Under the pieces are notes generated by a model that was not told where the DNA came from, made no database searches, and saw only the letters and a program-made list of their open reading frames with translations. Shown here one piece after another: positions 38,316-51,701 of a stretch of 64,000 bases of DNA. The DNA comes from Progne subis subis (taxonomy: Eukaryota; Chordata; Aves; Passeriformes; Hirundinidae), in NCBI GenBank assembly GCA_022316685.1, contig JAKJHU010000046.1:7725001-7789000 (forward strand), written 5' to 3'. Numbering within the stretch: position 1 is the first letter of the stretch; every line of letters starts with the position of its first letter. The translations under genes and the position numbers were made by a program.

Positions 38316-40901
38316 TCTGGGCATGGATTTGGATTTACTCCTCTTGTAGTTATGACAGGCAGATGAAATACAGATGGAGTAACAAAGATACCTCCAGCAA
38401 AAGAGTCTCAGCATATTTAGTAGCTGACCTTTGTACATTTTACAAGTGAAGAGCATAAAAATCTTATTTGTCTGAAGTACTTAATGTCCTATGATTTAAA
38501 ATAAGCAATCATAAAAGCCTCTTAGAGATTCTTAAAAGCACTGTAAAGTAAGCTGAAAATGTCAAATTAATAATAGTTCATAACCAGTGTCCAAGGCAAA
38601 GAATGATGACTTTAATAAGACTAGGATATTCCCAAGGTCTTTCTTCCTTAGTCTGCTACTTTAAATCATAACTACTAACAGTTCAATAATTACAACTGAT
38701 ACTATTGTCATGCAAAGCTTAGGTGAAAAACATATTTTTAAATACACTAAATTTATCACACATTTGAGCTCTGGAGAGAAAAATTCCACACAGCCAGTAC
38801 TCCAGAGAAAAAGATACTGTACACTCTCAGCTGGCTCATTTCAGAAAGCCCTCAGGTCCCAGATCTCTCCCTCCTAACCATCAAGATTGAAATGGAATAC
38901 AAGGCATCAGAAACTCAAAAATGCGCTTGGGATGCAATCCTCTTGGGACTTCAAATGTCAACATGAAAAATCTTCAACCTTGGGCTACCAGGCAGCTGAG
39001 ACAGACAGCAAAACATAGTGAGGAGTCACACTCCCTTCTGCTATCTCTCCTTGCAATGATAACACAAAATTACGCTCAACCAGCTGCAGGCAACAGATCA
39101 TTTATGCAAGTTGCCCAACGTGCCACATGTATTCCATTAATCTGTCGGACATCTCACAAATATATGCCTGGTGGTTCTCATCAGGGAATTCAAACAACAG
39201 CATGGTCTCATTTCCATCGCAATGGAGCTACCAGCTGAGCTCAGGTCCTTGTGCTGCAGCTCTGGTCAGTAACTGCACAGAGCCTCCACAGCCCCAGGGA
39301 CAGACCTCACCACCATCCAGGGGAGCAACACCTTCTTCAGAGCTCCTGCCCAAACCCACCATGATAAATTAAATCTGCAGGGGTCTGCCTTAGCGAATCT
39401 CACCTTTTGATCACATACTTCAGTCATATAAAAGGAAAGCAATTACAAGTCTTGTTTAGCTGCAACTGGGTATAAATTATGCTGATGGTAACTCAGGTCA
39501 TCTTCCACTCAAACTCTCAATAAAGCAGATTGTGCATTCAAATAAGTACAGGAGTCAAACCAGAGCCCTGTGAAACACAATGCAAAAACAGGCAAGAAAA
39601 TAAGTGGGTTCAGGAATATTCTGGCACCACTTGTCATCCCAGGTAGTTTAGGAAAATAAACCAGTCCCAAAGAAATGCAAGGCTGAAAGAAAAATCATAA
39701 GTTCATCAGTTTGATACAACCCTCTATTGTTTAAGCCTTCAGGGTGTTCTAGTGTCATATTTCCATGCTTTTCTCCCTCTACAACCAGAAAACATAAACT
39801 CATGCTTTAATTAAAAAAGAGCAAGGCAAGATATCTACACTAATAAAGTACCAAATTTCCAATAGCTGGAGAAAAGAGCAATTACCTTGATACTTGAACT
39901 TCAAACATGGGAGCTGGCAAAGTGGGAGAGAGATGGATCACACACTTCCTATTTCTAGTTTATCAGTTGAAGAATTATCTGTATCTGCAGTGTCAGAGAG
40001 AGATAATGCAAAAGGTGGTCAGGTAAACAGCTATAAATCACAGGGGCCATCATCTACTCATCAGATCCTCATTTTATTTTATGCTATATGGCATAATTCA
40101 AAACAAGATTCTTCTGCTACTTTAATCTGAATTTGGGTCATGGTAGGAATTTACAACATTTAGAGCAAAGCCTGTGAACAAGAAGTTTTTTTATTATCTG
40201 GGAAATACACTCTTTTGTTGATAATAATCAATGATACATACTCCTTACATTCTATTTTTTTTTTTTTCTTCTAATGAACCGTGTTATTCTTTAAAAAGAT
40301 ATGTTCAACACACTTAAGCAGGAACTCCAAATTTTCAAACTCTGCCCTTTAAAGCTCTTTAGAGAGATCCACATTTCATGTGGATTTTGCTATTTACTCA
40401 GTCATGAAGCTTTGTTATATATTTATGCAATAAAAGAGTTAAACCAGATTAAGGCTGTATTATTACTACAATACTTTCAGGCATTCGGCATACTAGGAAT
40501 GAAATATTAATTGCATAATTTAATAAGTGTTTCATTTGATAGCCATCATGGTTGTGTTTTCCTGATGAATAATACCTAGAAGTTAGCAGTTCTATTATGG
40601 ATGGGAATGACACTGAGTTTGCATTTAGAAGCCCATCAACAAATGAGAGCTCAATTATTTTAAAGATCTGAGAAGCAGCAATTTCATGATAATTGTTTAA
40701 TTTACCCTCAACCAAATACCTGTACTCTGACACTTTGCAAAACACAATAGCCTGAGATTTCCTTCTATTCTTTGGAAGTCAGCAGTGTTTGCTTGTACAT
40801 CCTAATCTCTCCTCCATCCAATTCTCATTTATTTCAGTTTACCTTGACCCCAATCACTGCAACCAAATAACTGAAGAGTAACTTCTTCTTTTCTTTCCCC
40901 C
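38316..40901. other. Non-coding stretch to the right of the provirus
   Basis: No supported gene. Short frames at 38921-39372 lie in a locally more GC-rich patch but have no domain. No repeat was named. Confidence 0.5.
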
Positions 40902-40917
40902 CCCACCCCCCGCCCAA
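40898..40917 (+). repeat. C-rich run
   Basis: A C8-A-C6-G-C3 tract; the minus strand is G-rich with quadruplex potential. Confidence 0.8.
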
Positions 40918-43900
40918 GCTTTTTGTAAAGAGGAAGGAGCAGTTTTCTCTCCAAAGCTCCAGGCTTACCAGCCAGCTGTTAATTTACTGTGACTTCCTTC
41001 CCTAATACTTAAATTGGATGCATGTTTAACCAGGGGAAATATTGCAAAAAACAAAGACAAGCACCGCTGGAACAATTTCTTCACATGATGCTACAGAATT
41101 TTAAATAAAAATAAAAAAGCCAAAAAAGCCACGCTCATTTTGCAGGCAATGCCTCTATTGATGTGAATGACCATTAGCATCCTTTATGCATGGAATTCTG
41201 CACCCACTGCTGCAGACACCAGGACTCTCATTCCCTAAGCAGCTTCCTGGACTGTGCAGGAGCAGCCACACTGTGCCAACACCTCTGCTGCGGGCAAAAC
41301 CTCCCCAGGGACAGGGAGCCTGTTCTCTGCACCGGTGCACCAGTGTGGTCTATCAATGTGACCACCTGCTCTCACATGACAAAGAAAAGCAGAACAGAAA
41401 ATTAACTGTCTTCCAGATTTCTCAAATGTAATGGATCCATATCTTTCAATATTGGGGGGTAGGGGGTAGAATATCACACTACCAGGAATGCCCGAGAAAG
41501 GAGAGAGAAAAAGTCTTGCATTTATTTATTCCAAACCAGACATTCAACAAGATTTCTATACTGAGAGAAATTTCAAACCCCCACAGTAAAAGTCAACATT
41601 TCAAGCATTCTTATCATACACGGGGAATATAAAATGGTGCCTCAATTTTATGTTGAAAAGGTTAAAATTATGCAGATTTACATTGATGCTGGGGAAGTCA
41701 ACAAATGTAAAATATATCTTAATTTTAAAAGATAAAAGAAATAATAAGTTAAACAGTAAAGAAAAAATTGCATATCATATAATGAGAACATTTGCTAGTT
41801 TAAATTTAGTGGGAGACTGTTTCTCATGTATTTTATGTAAATATATTATTTGACTGTTTTCAGTCTCATCCATTATATTATTGTTTGTAGATATAGCAGA
41901 TGACTTTTACTTCTCAAGATTAATCAGTGTTTAAATACTCACTTTAAAGTAATTAGAATACTGATCATTTTGGAAATATTCTGCATTATAGGAAATATCT
42001 AGAAAATAAATTTATTTTATAAAATATACTTTAATGATAGAAAATTATAATATGAATATTAACAACCAAACATGTTGAATCAGACACTGAGATATTAAAA
42101 ACATTTTTCAGAAAAAAAAATGCCATGGTGGCTGTTTTTGGATTTTAAAGATACATCTTGGCTGTATAAGTTTCACCCAGTTAATTAGAATGACTAACAG
42201 GCTGAACTGATAACAACAATTACTTTTTCTTGCCACAGCAGTAGTTTATTTTCTTTTTCTACGTAGTTGCTTGTGCTTCTTGTGTGAAAGCAACACACAC
42301 AAAAGAGCACTGTGGAACTGGTTTTCCATGAAGAAATCCTACCTACCTATTTTGTTTTTACTAAAATGAAGTATTAATCATAAATATGTTATTTGTTTAA
42401 TTTTTTTCATCTTTCTGTGTATTATCTTTACTCTTCATTGTAAAACAGATCTGCGCAATCAAAAAAGAATCTGGCACAAAATATGGAAATTTTTAGTGTA
42501 TTCAAGTATGCAGAGCATATTTCTAAATAAGTATCATAGAATTTATGAAGTTATCTCCATGCAAGTATACGGAGAAGTGTAGCATCAGTAGATTTTTCAG
42601 ATGTATCTATTTAAAATGCAAATATGTGTTTATGTGAATATAAAGGTCAATGTCTATAAAAAGCCTTTTAAAAGCCTCAAATTCCCAATTATTTTTTCAA
42701 AGATTCCTGGAGATTCTTTCATTCAGATCACCTTTCAATTTTTAATTTACTTTATTAAAATCTCCACAAGTCATCATACTGTGAACTTCTCTATCTGGAA
42801 TTCATTAACATATCAGAAGATAATTTATCAACCACATCTCATATATTGCTTCTCATACATCAATTTGTCATTCTCTGCTTTCATTCTCTTTTATGACTAA
42901 GAAATCTTATCTAATTTCAAACTTCTATTCATCCAGGACATACAAATTTTGACAATTTAAAGTCATCTAAATGCTTAAGTTAACTAAGTTTACACATGAC
43001 AACTTTTTAAACTTTTGTGCTTGACAGATGAATGTCTTAAGACACCACGTACTGTTCGAGGAAGCAGAGGTATATTTTATGGAATTCAGTTAGAGTATGC
43101 AGAATATCATTATATGAGAACTCCATATGGATTCCATATGGATTAGCAGAAACTGGAAAGTCACAGAGACTTTACAGCACTTAAATATACTATTGCCTAA
43201 TTCTGAAAAACACAAAAAAACCAAGTCTTGTGTACAACAATCTTAGCAGGTGAAATATAGTCCCATTTTAAAACTTTGTAATATAAACAGAGGAATGAAT
43301 CCATACATACCGAATAAAACCCATCAGCAAGGATAATAGAAAGTATAAGATTTTGTAATAGCACCTTCTCAGGAGGGAATATTAAAAAAAAAAATGGAAT
43401 GGAGACATCAGGTAGAAACAGAAAAGGCTGTAGATAATCTCTCCTAAGATTTTGCAAGACTGCAACTATGAAATACAGTTGTGAGAAACTATGAGCAATG
43501 ATCAATATAACATTCATTCCACCTAAATTTTCATACTTACATTGTAGCTACCTACTTATAAATATTGTCTGGTTTTTTGTTGGGTTTTTTTTCAATAAGA
43601 TACTTATATGCAGCAGGGGAAGTAATATTCACTTATAGAACATGGTTCATCTGACCTATTTTAGACACCTATGCAAAAGAATACAAATTATGCCCTAAAG
43701 GAATCTGTTGCCATTCACTGAAATATACATAAGAGTTAACATTTTCAAATACATGCACTGAAAGTGTTTAAGTTCAAGCAGATGAATCTTACTCAAATTG
43801 TTTTCAATGAGAAGAGCAAATGAAAAGTGTTTATATAAAAACTTGGATGAAAACAACCATATTGTCTCAATGGCAACCAAAAACATTGTTGCAGCCATAA

Positions 43901-44801
43901 ATAATTGTGGGGTTTCAAGTAGAATGTATTCTCTTTTATTCAAATTATTTTTTTATTTGCCATTGTGCTCAGGGTCCTCGCTTTTAAACCTGTATCTGTT
44001 TTATCCATTCTGCAAACTACGCAAAGGAAAAAAAAATTTTACTAATTGCTGTTAATGAACCCTTAAAAGCTGCTATAATCAGCTCCTGACTTGCCTCAAT
44101 GACCTCCTGAAACAGCAAATATCAATATTGTATTCCAGGGAAAAAAAATTCCTTTGGCCTTCAATGTCACTTTATCTCCTTGCTTCACACATTGAGATGG
44201 AGCCTAAGGGAAGACAGCAGTCATTTCTTACTAATCTTCTCACTTCAATCAAATCCCTATTATTTGCCTTATTCCGACTGAATTATCCTGGCTCTTTTCA
44301 ATAACTCTGTGTTCCTACGGAAGCTCTACTGTACCCTTAATCAACTTCTTTGCACCTACCTGGATGCTTTCAGCTTTATCTTCCAGAGGCAGCTGCCAGA
44401 GGAGGCTCTGGGATCACAAACATACACAGAAAACATAACACAGTTCCTTACACAGGGTTTCCCAGGCTGCAGCGAGCTTGTGCACGCACTTGTTCATTCC
44501 TCCAACCTGAAAAACAAGTCGTTCTTCTGTCAGTTTATAGACTGTAAATAATCTTCTAGATTACAGAGAAGGTTGCAGAATCTGTGGAAGTATCAAATGA
44601 CAACACAAACTTGTAAACTCTTGTAAATAAAATACAGTCACAAGAACAAAGGGGCAGTCTGTCAAAGCTCATATTTTACAACTCTGGGGGAGTAGTGTGG
44701 GAAAATACTGTGAACAGTATGACAGAAAATGCTGGCCAAGCAGGCACAGAGTTGAGCGAAAGGGTAAAGATCACAAGGAGGAAAGAACAAGTGAGAGGAA
44801 A

Positions 44802-44802
<1 letters not shown>
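40918..44802. other. Non-coding stretch, nothing recognised
   Basis: AT-rich DNA apart from a GC-rich patch at 41190-41345, where several overlapping frames of 61-81 codons occur on both strands. None has a recognisable domain. Confidence 0.5.

Positions 44803-44803
<1 letters not shown>

Positions 44804-44842
<39 letters not shown>
44804..44842 (+). repeat. A39 homopolymer
   Basis: Thirty-nine A residues. No matching duplication was found on the two sides and no retroposed gene body was recognised upstream. Confidence 0.95.
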
Positions 44843-44844
<2 letters not shown>

Positions 44845-45989
44845 TAAAAAATTAGTTGGTGTACCTGCCTAGGAGAAGTAGTGTTAGGAGAAAGACAATG
44901 AGTGATCAGAGACATTTTATTCTGGTAAAAGTATCAGAGAAAATTAATTCTGACAAAGTCCATATAGGATTTTGTTCTGAATCCTATGAAGTTTATCTAA
45001 AGTTTATCTCCTCTGCCCTCTCAGCCTCCTCACCAAAAAAAATGCACAATGATCAAATGGGACCCTTTGCTCCTTTAAATCAAGCTGGATGCCAAGAACA
45101 AAACATTAAAGAGCAACTTTTCCTGGACAAAAATATAACTGCCTTTGTAAAGTTTATTGATGTTTAGAAGTTTAGAAAAAAGGACAGAGGTGGCAAAACA
45201 CAGCTGAATGATCTTGGAGGTAAAACTATCACTCAGTCTTGAAAGACTTCCTACATATTTTTCATATAACATTAATAGAGTATTTGGGCCAAATCAACCT
45301 GTTGATATCAACCTAATTACATGAGGGACAAATGATTCACATTTTCTTGAAAAATTTACAGATATCTAAATTAAAAAAAAAAAAAATACTAAGAATTTTG
45401 TCATAAAGCTTCTTAAACATTCTACATGACTGCAGGAAAAATAAAAATAAATTTTTAAGAAAAGGAAAGCTAAGCTTAAGAGAGAACTGTTCATGAAAAC
45501 AATTTCCTTTGAATCAAAGGTTTTTAGGCAAATTTTGTTGCACCAGGATGACATCAAGTGGCTACTCAAGCCAATAACTCTACACTTTCTGGAAATAGTC
45601 ATGATATCTCTTTAATAAGCTATTCCTACTTTATAAACATAATTGTATTACCAACAACTGCCTCTATTTCAAATTCAAATTTTGCATGTTTTCCTTTCAA
45701 AGCCTCTGTACTTTCCTCAAGCCTTTCTAAAGAAATAATAAACCTTCCAACTCATGGAATAAATTACTTTTCATATAATACCTTTGAGTTAAGGAAATCA
45801 TAAATGCAGACTTCTGTGGATTTAACAGATTTATTAAATTTTATAATAACTGGAATTATTAGACTTAGCTAATCATTCTTTAACTAGAGGAAAGAAATTA
45901 ATCCTTGAAAGATCTTCTCGGTATGTAAAACACGATTAGTAATTGAAAGCAATCTCATACTTTAAGTGAGAACACTCAGTCACTAACCC
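44843..45989. other. Non-coding stretch, nothing recognised
   Basis: AT-rich with an A13 run near 45373. No gene or repeat is supported. Confidence 0.5.
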
Positions 45990-46146
45990 ACCTCAGCAGA
46001 GACATGGGAGCGCTTCCATCACCGGGGGTTTTCAAGATGTGGTGGGACAGGTTGGAAATCATCTCATCTCTGCTCCCTTGCCTATGAAATGCTGGACCAG
46101 ATGACCTTTCAAAGTCTTTCTTGCATAGGCTATTCTGTGACTTTGT
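45990..46146 (+). mobile_element. CR1 LINE 3' end fragment
   Basis: It contains 'gctggaccagatgacctttc' followed by 'ggctattctgtgact', the well-known CR1 3' end with one degenerate copy of the terminal octamer. The orientation is + and the element is 5'-truncated. Confidence 0.8.
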
Positions 46147-47009
46147 ATTTTAGACAACAAACATCTGTGGCTTCTATAAACTTGTATTAAGGCTATAAAA
46201 ATACAATTTTGAACTAGTTAATAGATTAAAATTTTGAGCACCTTTTGACTTTAATAATAATATGGTTCACTACAGCGCATATTTCTCAAAATTATATTTC
46301 AAGAAATTTCTATCTTCCTATATGGCAGTAAGGGCTATAATCCAAAATTTAATTTGCAGAAAATGAAATATTTCCAAGTATTTAAAAGATGATCTCTTTA
46401 AAACATAAAGGATGTGATCTTACAAGTTTACATTTCCTTCCTAGATGCTGCACAGAATTTAAGAAAGTCTTCAAAGGAGAGGGAATTGATTTATAAGTAG
46501 CAGAAGTAATGAAACCCTCCTAAGAATTTTTATCCTTTACTCACCTCAAGAACCTCACCCTTATTCCAAAGAACCAGGTATATTATGCCTGCTTTTTGTC
46601 AGTGTTATTTTGAATAAATCTCCAGCATGTGGTGCCGCAGATCCCATATGAATTGAAGTATATTACAAATTTGCTTGCAAATAGCTGTAATTTCAAAAGT
46701 TATTATGATTGCAATGTCCAGATGGAGAAGCAGGGACAGCATTGCCATGAAAGCCCTGTCTCCTGAAGAAGGTAGTAAAAACAAAACACACACAAAAAAA
46801 CCCACCCCAAAACCACAGCCACATCAAAATAAAACAAATCACAAGCCCTCTACTATTGCCCTGAACAGCTATCAGTTTTTAAGGTGACTCTTTCCATTGT
46901 TTCTCTTGCTCTCCCAATGTCCTATATGAATTTATTGTAGACTAAAAGTCTTCCACATTCCTTTTTTCTTTCCTTTTCACCAGGTCTAAATGCGCTTGAA
47001 AATATTACC
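46147..47009. other. Non-coding stretch, nothing recognised
   Basis: AT-rich with no supported gene. An A/C-rich patch occurs at 46785-46850. Confidence 0.5.
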
Positions 47010-47340
47010 TGTTGGGGTAACGGGTTTTGGTGTCAGGAAAGAGTTAAACAGAGAGCACCAGCTCTCTGTCTCTCAGGACAGCCTGTACCTGAGACAGAAC
47101 TGGAGTTTCTGCTTCTACATCAACACAGAACTGTACACTCTTCACGCTCCTTTACCACAGCTTTGGAGAGAACAATGGAAAATGTCAAGAGGACAGATTT
47201 ATTGTAGGACTCGTGATTACATCTGTGAGCTGTAACCCAAAAAAAGCTCTTAGGAGTAAAGATATACATACTGAGCACTTCTGAATGAATCTCAGATTCA
47301 CTCTCTGCTGCTGGTGGGTGTCGTCCCTTCATGTGTCACA
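47010..47340. mobile_element. Solo LTR, copy 1 of a two-copy family
   Basis: A 331-base block starting TGTTGGGGTAA and ending TGTCACA, so with the TG...CA ends of an LTR. It is nearly identical to 51380-51701. The six bases before it (attacc) and after it (attccc) match at 5 of 6 positions, as a target-site duplication should. No retroviral coding remnant adjoins it. AATAAA occurs on the minus strand near 47198, but orientation is not certain. A weakly decayed ERV family is inferred. Confidence 0.75.
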
Positions 47341-48656
47341 ATTCCCCATCGGAAGATATCTCGCAGAACACACCTACAGGAGATTTGTCCAAACCTTGTC
47401 TTGGCAGCAGTTTCTGCTCTGCTTGTACAGCACTGACATCTTCATTCAGATACTCAAAAGGCACCAAGCTGCCAAGTTCTGCCAAGAGCTCCCCTAAGTG
47501 ATGTTGTCATGTTTTTATTTAAAATCTCTGATTGACTCTCGGAAGGATGTTTTTATCTGCTGTGAAGCCCACAGTAAGCAGATCCATGTAACCCTAGAAA
47601 AGCAAGCCTGAAAGAAACTACTTGTCTAGAAGAGCTAAGCTGCCCTTCAGAGTAAGATATTCACCCAAATGCCCTCAGGGACTTTTCTAACAAGACAGTC
47701 ACCTTGTCTTTTCTGAGCTTTGGGGTTTCAGAGATAGATTTGATGAGGAACGACAGCTCTTAGTCATGACACTCTGGGACTAACAAAATTCTTTTAGGTG
47801 ACAGATAAAACATGCTGCACTGAGTCCATGATTTTTCAAAAGTACTTGCCCTCTATATACCTGTGGGTTTTTTTCCATTTAATCATTTATTCACATTGAA
47901 AGTAGTTTTAGAACAATATAAGCATGAGGGTTGTGGAGTCATGATTAATTTAACCAGTGTTACAGTACCAGCAGCTTAGTAATCACCAGAAGAAACAAAA
48001 ATGCCCGATTCTGTTTTCACTGAAAGTCACAGCAAAACGCATGAATTTTAACAGGAATGCACCTGTGGTCCTAAACTTTTTAATACTTTAGCTTTGAATT
48101 TTTGAAGTATTTCCTTTAGTAGCACCCTGCAAGTTCAGGCATCTATTATGTTCAGGCCATTATCCATTTGAAGACTTCAAACTACTACTAGCAGCTTAGC
48201 CTTACAAGTAATGGGCCACATATTGAGTTGAAGTAGTTCAGATGGCTTTTTCTAGTGGTATTTCCTTAGTAATGTCCACCTTTGGTTGCTCTACCAATTA
48301 ATTTTCTTCCCTCTTGCAAGTCAAAAAGGACATTTGTTCATTACATCTTTGATTTTCTTTGTTCCAAATAATTTTGGCCTTCCATTTTTTGGACAATGAT
48401 GCACAGATAAGAAAATATGCTTGTATTTCAGTCGCAAACTGAAATAAAGAACACAGAATTAAGTATTAACCAACTGAGATCATTCAGTCACTGTCTGTAG
48501 AACACTGTTAGAGAATGGAAACATGGGGCACTTGTCTAGAGCACTTTATACACATTACTCCAAACACCATTTGATAAATAGCATAAACATTAAATAGTCA
48601 CATCACAAAACCTAAAGGAGAAGCAGGACATCTCATTTATCAATAAAGGGCAGACA
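47341..48656. other. Non-coding stretch between solo LTR and CR1
   Basis: No gene, no primer-binding site next to the LTR and no retroviral motif, which argues that this is host sequence and not a provirus interior. Confidence 0.55.
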
Positions 48657-49061
48657 CAATCACAGACTGGTTGGCTGGAAGTGACCCAAAGTTTGTCTCA
48701 TTCCAGCCCCTCTGCCATGGGCAGGGACCCCTTGGTTGAACCAGGTTGCTCAGAGCCCCATCCAGTGTGGCCTTGAACACTCCCAGGGATGGAACAGCCA
48801 CAACTTCTCCGGGCTGTAACAACACCTCACCAACCCCACAGTAAAGAATTTCTTCCTAATATCTAATCTAAACCTACTCTCTTTGAAGCTACTCCCCCTT
48901 GTCTTATCACTACACGCTCCTGTCAAAAGTGCCTCTCCAGCTTTCTTGTGGATCCCCCTTCAGGCAGCGGAGGGTGCAAAACCTGGTGTTGGTGTTCTCC
49001 AGGGTGAATAGCCCCAGCTCTCTCAGCCATCATAGGAAAGGTGCTGCAGCCCCTGATCATC
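48657..49061 (-). mobile_element. CR1 LINE 3' region, about 400 bp
   Basis: The best-preserved CR1 copy in the window. It carries the reverse complement of the 3' end: 'tctgccatgggcagggaccc', 'ccaggttgctcagagcccca', 'tggccttgaacactcccagg', 'aatttcttcctaatatctaa' and 'cttgtcttatcactacacgc' in order, and it ends near 'gcagcccctgatcatc'. It is 5'-truncated. No intact reverse transcriptase remains. Confidence 0.95.
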
Positions 49062-50032
49062 AATAAAGAAGCCTGTTATTATTGTTGTCTCATGCACAGT
49101 TCCAGTTTCCATAATTTATTTTTCAAATCTTTCAGGCTTTTTTCTCTAATTAAGGTCAAGAGTGTGTGTGTCAGAGAGAGAGAGCACAAGCAAGCACAAG
49201 GACAGAGTGCAAATACGCACACAAAACCTGCTGAAAGTCATTTCCCACAGGCTTGAGCTCTAACAATGGAAACAATATCACAATAAAAAAACATCTACCA
49301 GGGTTCTCTTTTAACAACAATTTAACATATTTGCCAATATGTTTCCATCACTGGAAAATTCAACTATTTCCAAGTACAGGAGCAAAGGAACAAAGGAATG
49401 ATAATGCAGCATGCATAAAGCCAAAGAGAAAGGGTTTCTTTCCAGACTTCAAGAGAATTTGCCTCTTCACCTTCTTTTGGCACAAAAAACACTGAGAAAA
49501 GGAATGTGGTCTGAGTACTAAAAAGGATGTTTGCATAGCTTCCTTTTTAAGGAAGAGGAAGGACCTATAATAGTAGATAAGCGATTCATATTGAATGCTA
49601 AGTACTTTGTAGAACTACTTTGTTTTGATTTAATTGTTTTAATGATAAAATATCTGAAAGTGAAAATAAAAATCTGTTAATGCGTTGCCACTTGGCAACT
49701 TGCGGCTTGTTGTAGGTTTTGTTTCCTTGAGGGTCAGATCCTTACCTGATGAAAACCCACATAGTCCCACCGAGCTGGCTGTAACCAGATGAAGTTTCAT
49801 GAGCTATTGCCTAGAGCCAACAGAAAACATGCAGCATTTATAACTGACAATTTTTTTTCTCTGTGATGTAGAGTGTTATTATAATCTGAGGCATAATTAG
49901 TTGCAAAAAAGGACTAGGGAAAAGGAAAATTTTATAAATAAATTTCCAGTCCTACTGTCATAAAGAGAACATGGTATTACAAATTAAAAGCAGATTGTAA
50001 AACAATTAGATAAAATAACTCAGTTCTCACGG
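49062..50032. other. Non-coding stretch with possible old repeat at 49.73-49.80 kb
   Basis: A GT/GA microsatellite lies at 49161-49186. The segment 'gggtcagatccttacctgat' through 'catagtccca' resembles an old amniote interspersed repeat, but the match is short. Nothing else is supported. Confidence 0.4.
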
Positions 50033-50480
50033 TGATTGATAAAGAGACGTGGACTCCATGGATTGAATGCATGAAGCCAATTTATTGATTCCAGAGCTCA
50101 GTATTTATACCTTCCCAGCTGTAGCTAAAAATAACTCCTAGCTTAAACAATAATAACCGTAACAACTATATCTATTTTTCTTACTAGCATTGCTTAACTA
50201 TAAGCTAGTACAGACCTGCACAGACACGTACAGACACACCGTTATCTCTTGCTGCTTTCCTCAGGGTTCTGCTCTAAGCTGCCAGGTCTTATGGCTTACC
50301 AAAGCTAACGTCCACTTCTGTCATGAGCTGAGCAGTGTTCTCAGTTCTGCTCTCCAGCTGTATTCACACAGTTCTCTTTGATTCATTGAGAACCCAGCCA
50401 GAAAGAATGCTTATGTTGTTGCTTAGTCAACTACAGGCAAATGAGAAATAAAGTAATACAAGACTGGACCCTTTCATCAA
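50033..50480 (-). mobile_element. LTR-like block, minus strand
   Basis: On the minus strand the block shows TATAAATAC (near 50103-50112) followed about 20 bases later by AATAAA (near 50080-50086), the promoter and poly(A) arrangement of a retroviral LTR. It continues to a TG...CA type end (plus-strand ...cctttcatca). No matching target duplication was found, so the ends are approximate. No retroviral coding sequence is attached. Confidence 0.55.
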
Positions 50481-50659
50481 CAGACCAACAGATTCCTTTT
50501 GTTACTGCTGTGGTGATAAAATCAATTATGGCTTCCCACTATGTCCTTACCTGGTGTTAGCTCCAGCTAAGCCTTGCTTTTGAGATCTCATCCCTAAGCA
50601 ATATTTTTGTAGAGTCTTTGGCAGCCTATTTTTGCTTCCTATATGCTTTCTCATCAGGT

Positions 50660-51311
50660 TTGCTAGGGTCATTGAAGAAAACTAGAGCAGCTGGGTTGTT
50701 GTAAAAGTTACTTATTGCAGAAGATCAGTCTCAAAGGAAAGGAGTTCAAAGGATAACAGTCCATGCTATTATGCAAAGCTGTTTGGCATAAATTCCCCAT
50801 GTCCCAAGCAGAGGCAGAGCAGCGGCCCCAGCAGCAGCATCAGCATCCCCCATGATCTCTAGCATTCTCAAAGCAGTGCACTTTTTTCTTTTTTTACCCA
50901 ATCAGCTACAAACACGATTCTACTGCTGCCTTCTTGGACCTTTTCAGGTCTAACATTGATGTGAGAAAGAGGTCATAATTTCTTACACAAATTCTGCCTA
51001 CATAGTTCTACCTGTTCTGTCTAGGAATGCTAGCAATGCTATATTACATTTTCATTATGTCTAGGGCTTAGTTAACTCTGCTACTGAACTTAAAACTAGG
51101 CTTTAGGGGTTTTCTTACTAATACAGGCTCTTTATTTGCTTAAGGCACTTAAAATACTCCCTACTTATTTAAAACGAAAACTTATATTTCTACCTTATAT
51201 CTGCATGGATTTATGTATTTTAGTTTCCCTGAAGGTTTTAATTCAGCCCTTACATATCTGAGTACTTCTGAGCCTGTGTGAATGGGGCCCAGAGGGAATT
51301 AAACCCCAACA
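50660..51311 (-). mobile_element. Second LTR-like block, minus strand
   Basis: On the minus strand it starts TGTTGGGGTTTAATTCC, a typical LTR opening, and extends about 650 bases to near 'cctagca'. It contains AATAAG in the expected 3' part and a GC-rich U5-like stretch (50810-50860, CAG-rich on the plus strand). The left boundary is a guess and no target duplication is evident. Confidence 0.45.
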
Positions 51312-51379
51312 CTCTCTTCTTGCATTAAGAAGCCATTGCTGACTATTTAGAGTTGGCAATAATCTGGTAGCAGGAAGTT

Positions 51380-51701
51380 TGTTGGGGTAAGAGGTGTTGG
51401 TGCAAGGGAAGAGTTAAACAGAGAGCACCAGCATCTCTCAGGACAGCCTGTACCTGAGACAGAACTGGAGTTTCTGCTTCTACATCAACACAGAACTGTA
51501 CACTCTTCACGCTCCTTTACCACGGCTTTGGAGAGAACAATGGAAAATGTCAAGAGGACAGATTTATTGTAGGACTGTGATTACATCTGTGAGCTGTAAC
51601 CCAAAAAAAGCTCTTAGGAGTAAAGATATACATACTGAGCACTTCTGAATGAATCTCAGATTCACTCTGAGCTGGTGGGTCTTGTCTCTTCATGTATCAC
51701 A
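51380..51701. mobile_element. Solo LTR, copy 2 of the two-copy family
   Basis: A 322-base block that starts TGTTGGGGTAA and ends TATCACA, nearly identical to 47010-47340 apart from a few small indels and substitutions. The flanks gaagtt and gaggct match at 4 of 6 positions, so it probably inserted on its own and is not the partner LTR of copy 1. The right flank runs straight into a CR1 3' end. Confidence 0.75.

Noticed and set aside
41186..41477. Overlapping 61-81 codon frames on both strands in a GC-rich patch
   Set aside because: Frames on both strands at the same place with no domain indicate composition, not coding.
47010..51701. A complete provirus bounded by the two near-identical LTRs
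   Set aside because: The interior lacks a primer-binding site, polypurine tract and any retroviral motif, contains a CR1 and other LTR-like blocks, and each LTR has its own flanking duplication candidate.
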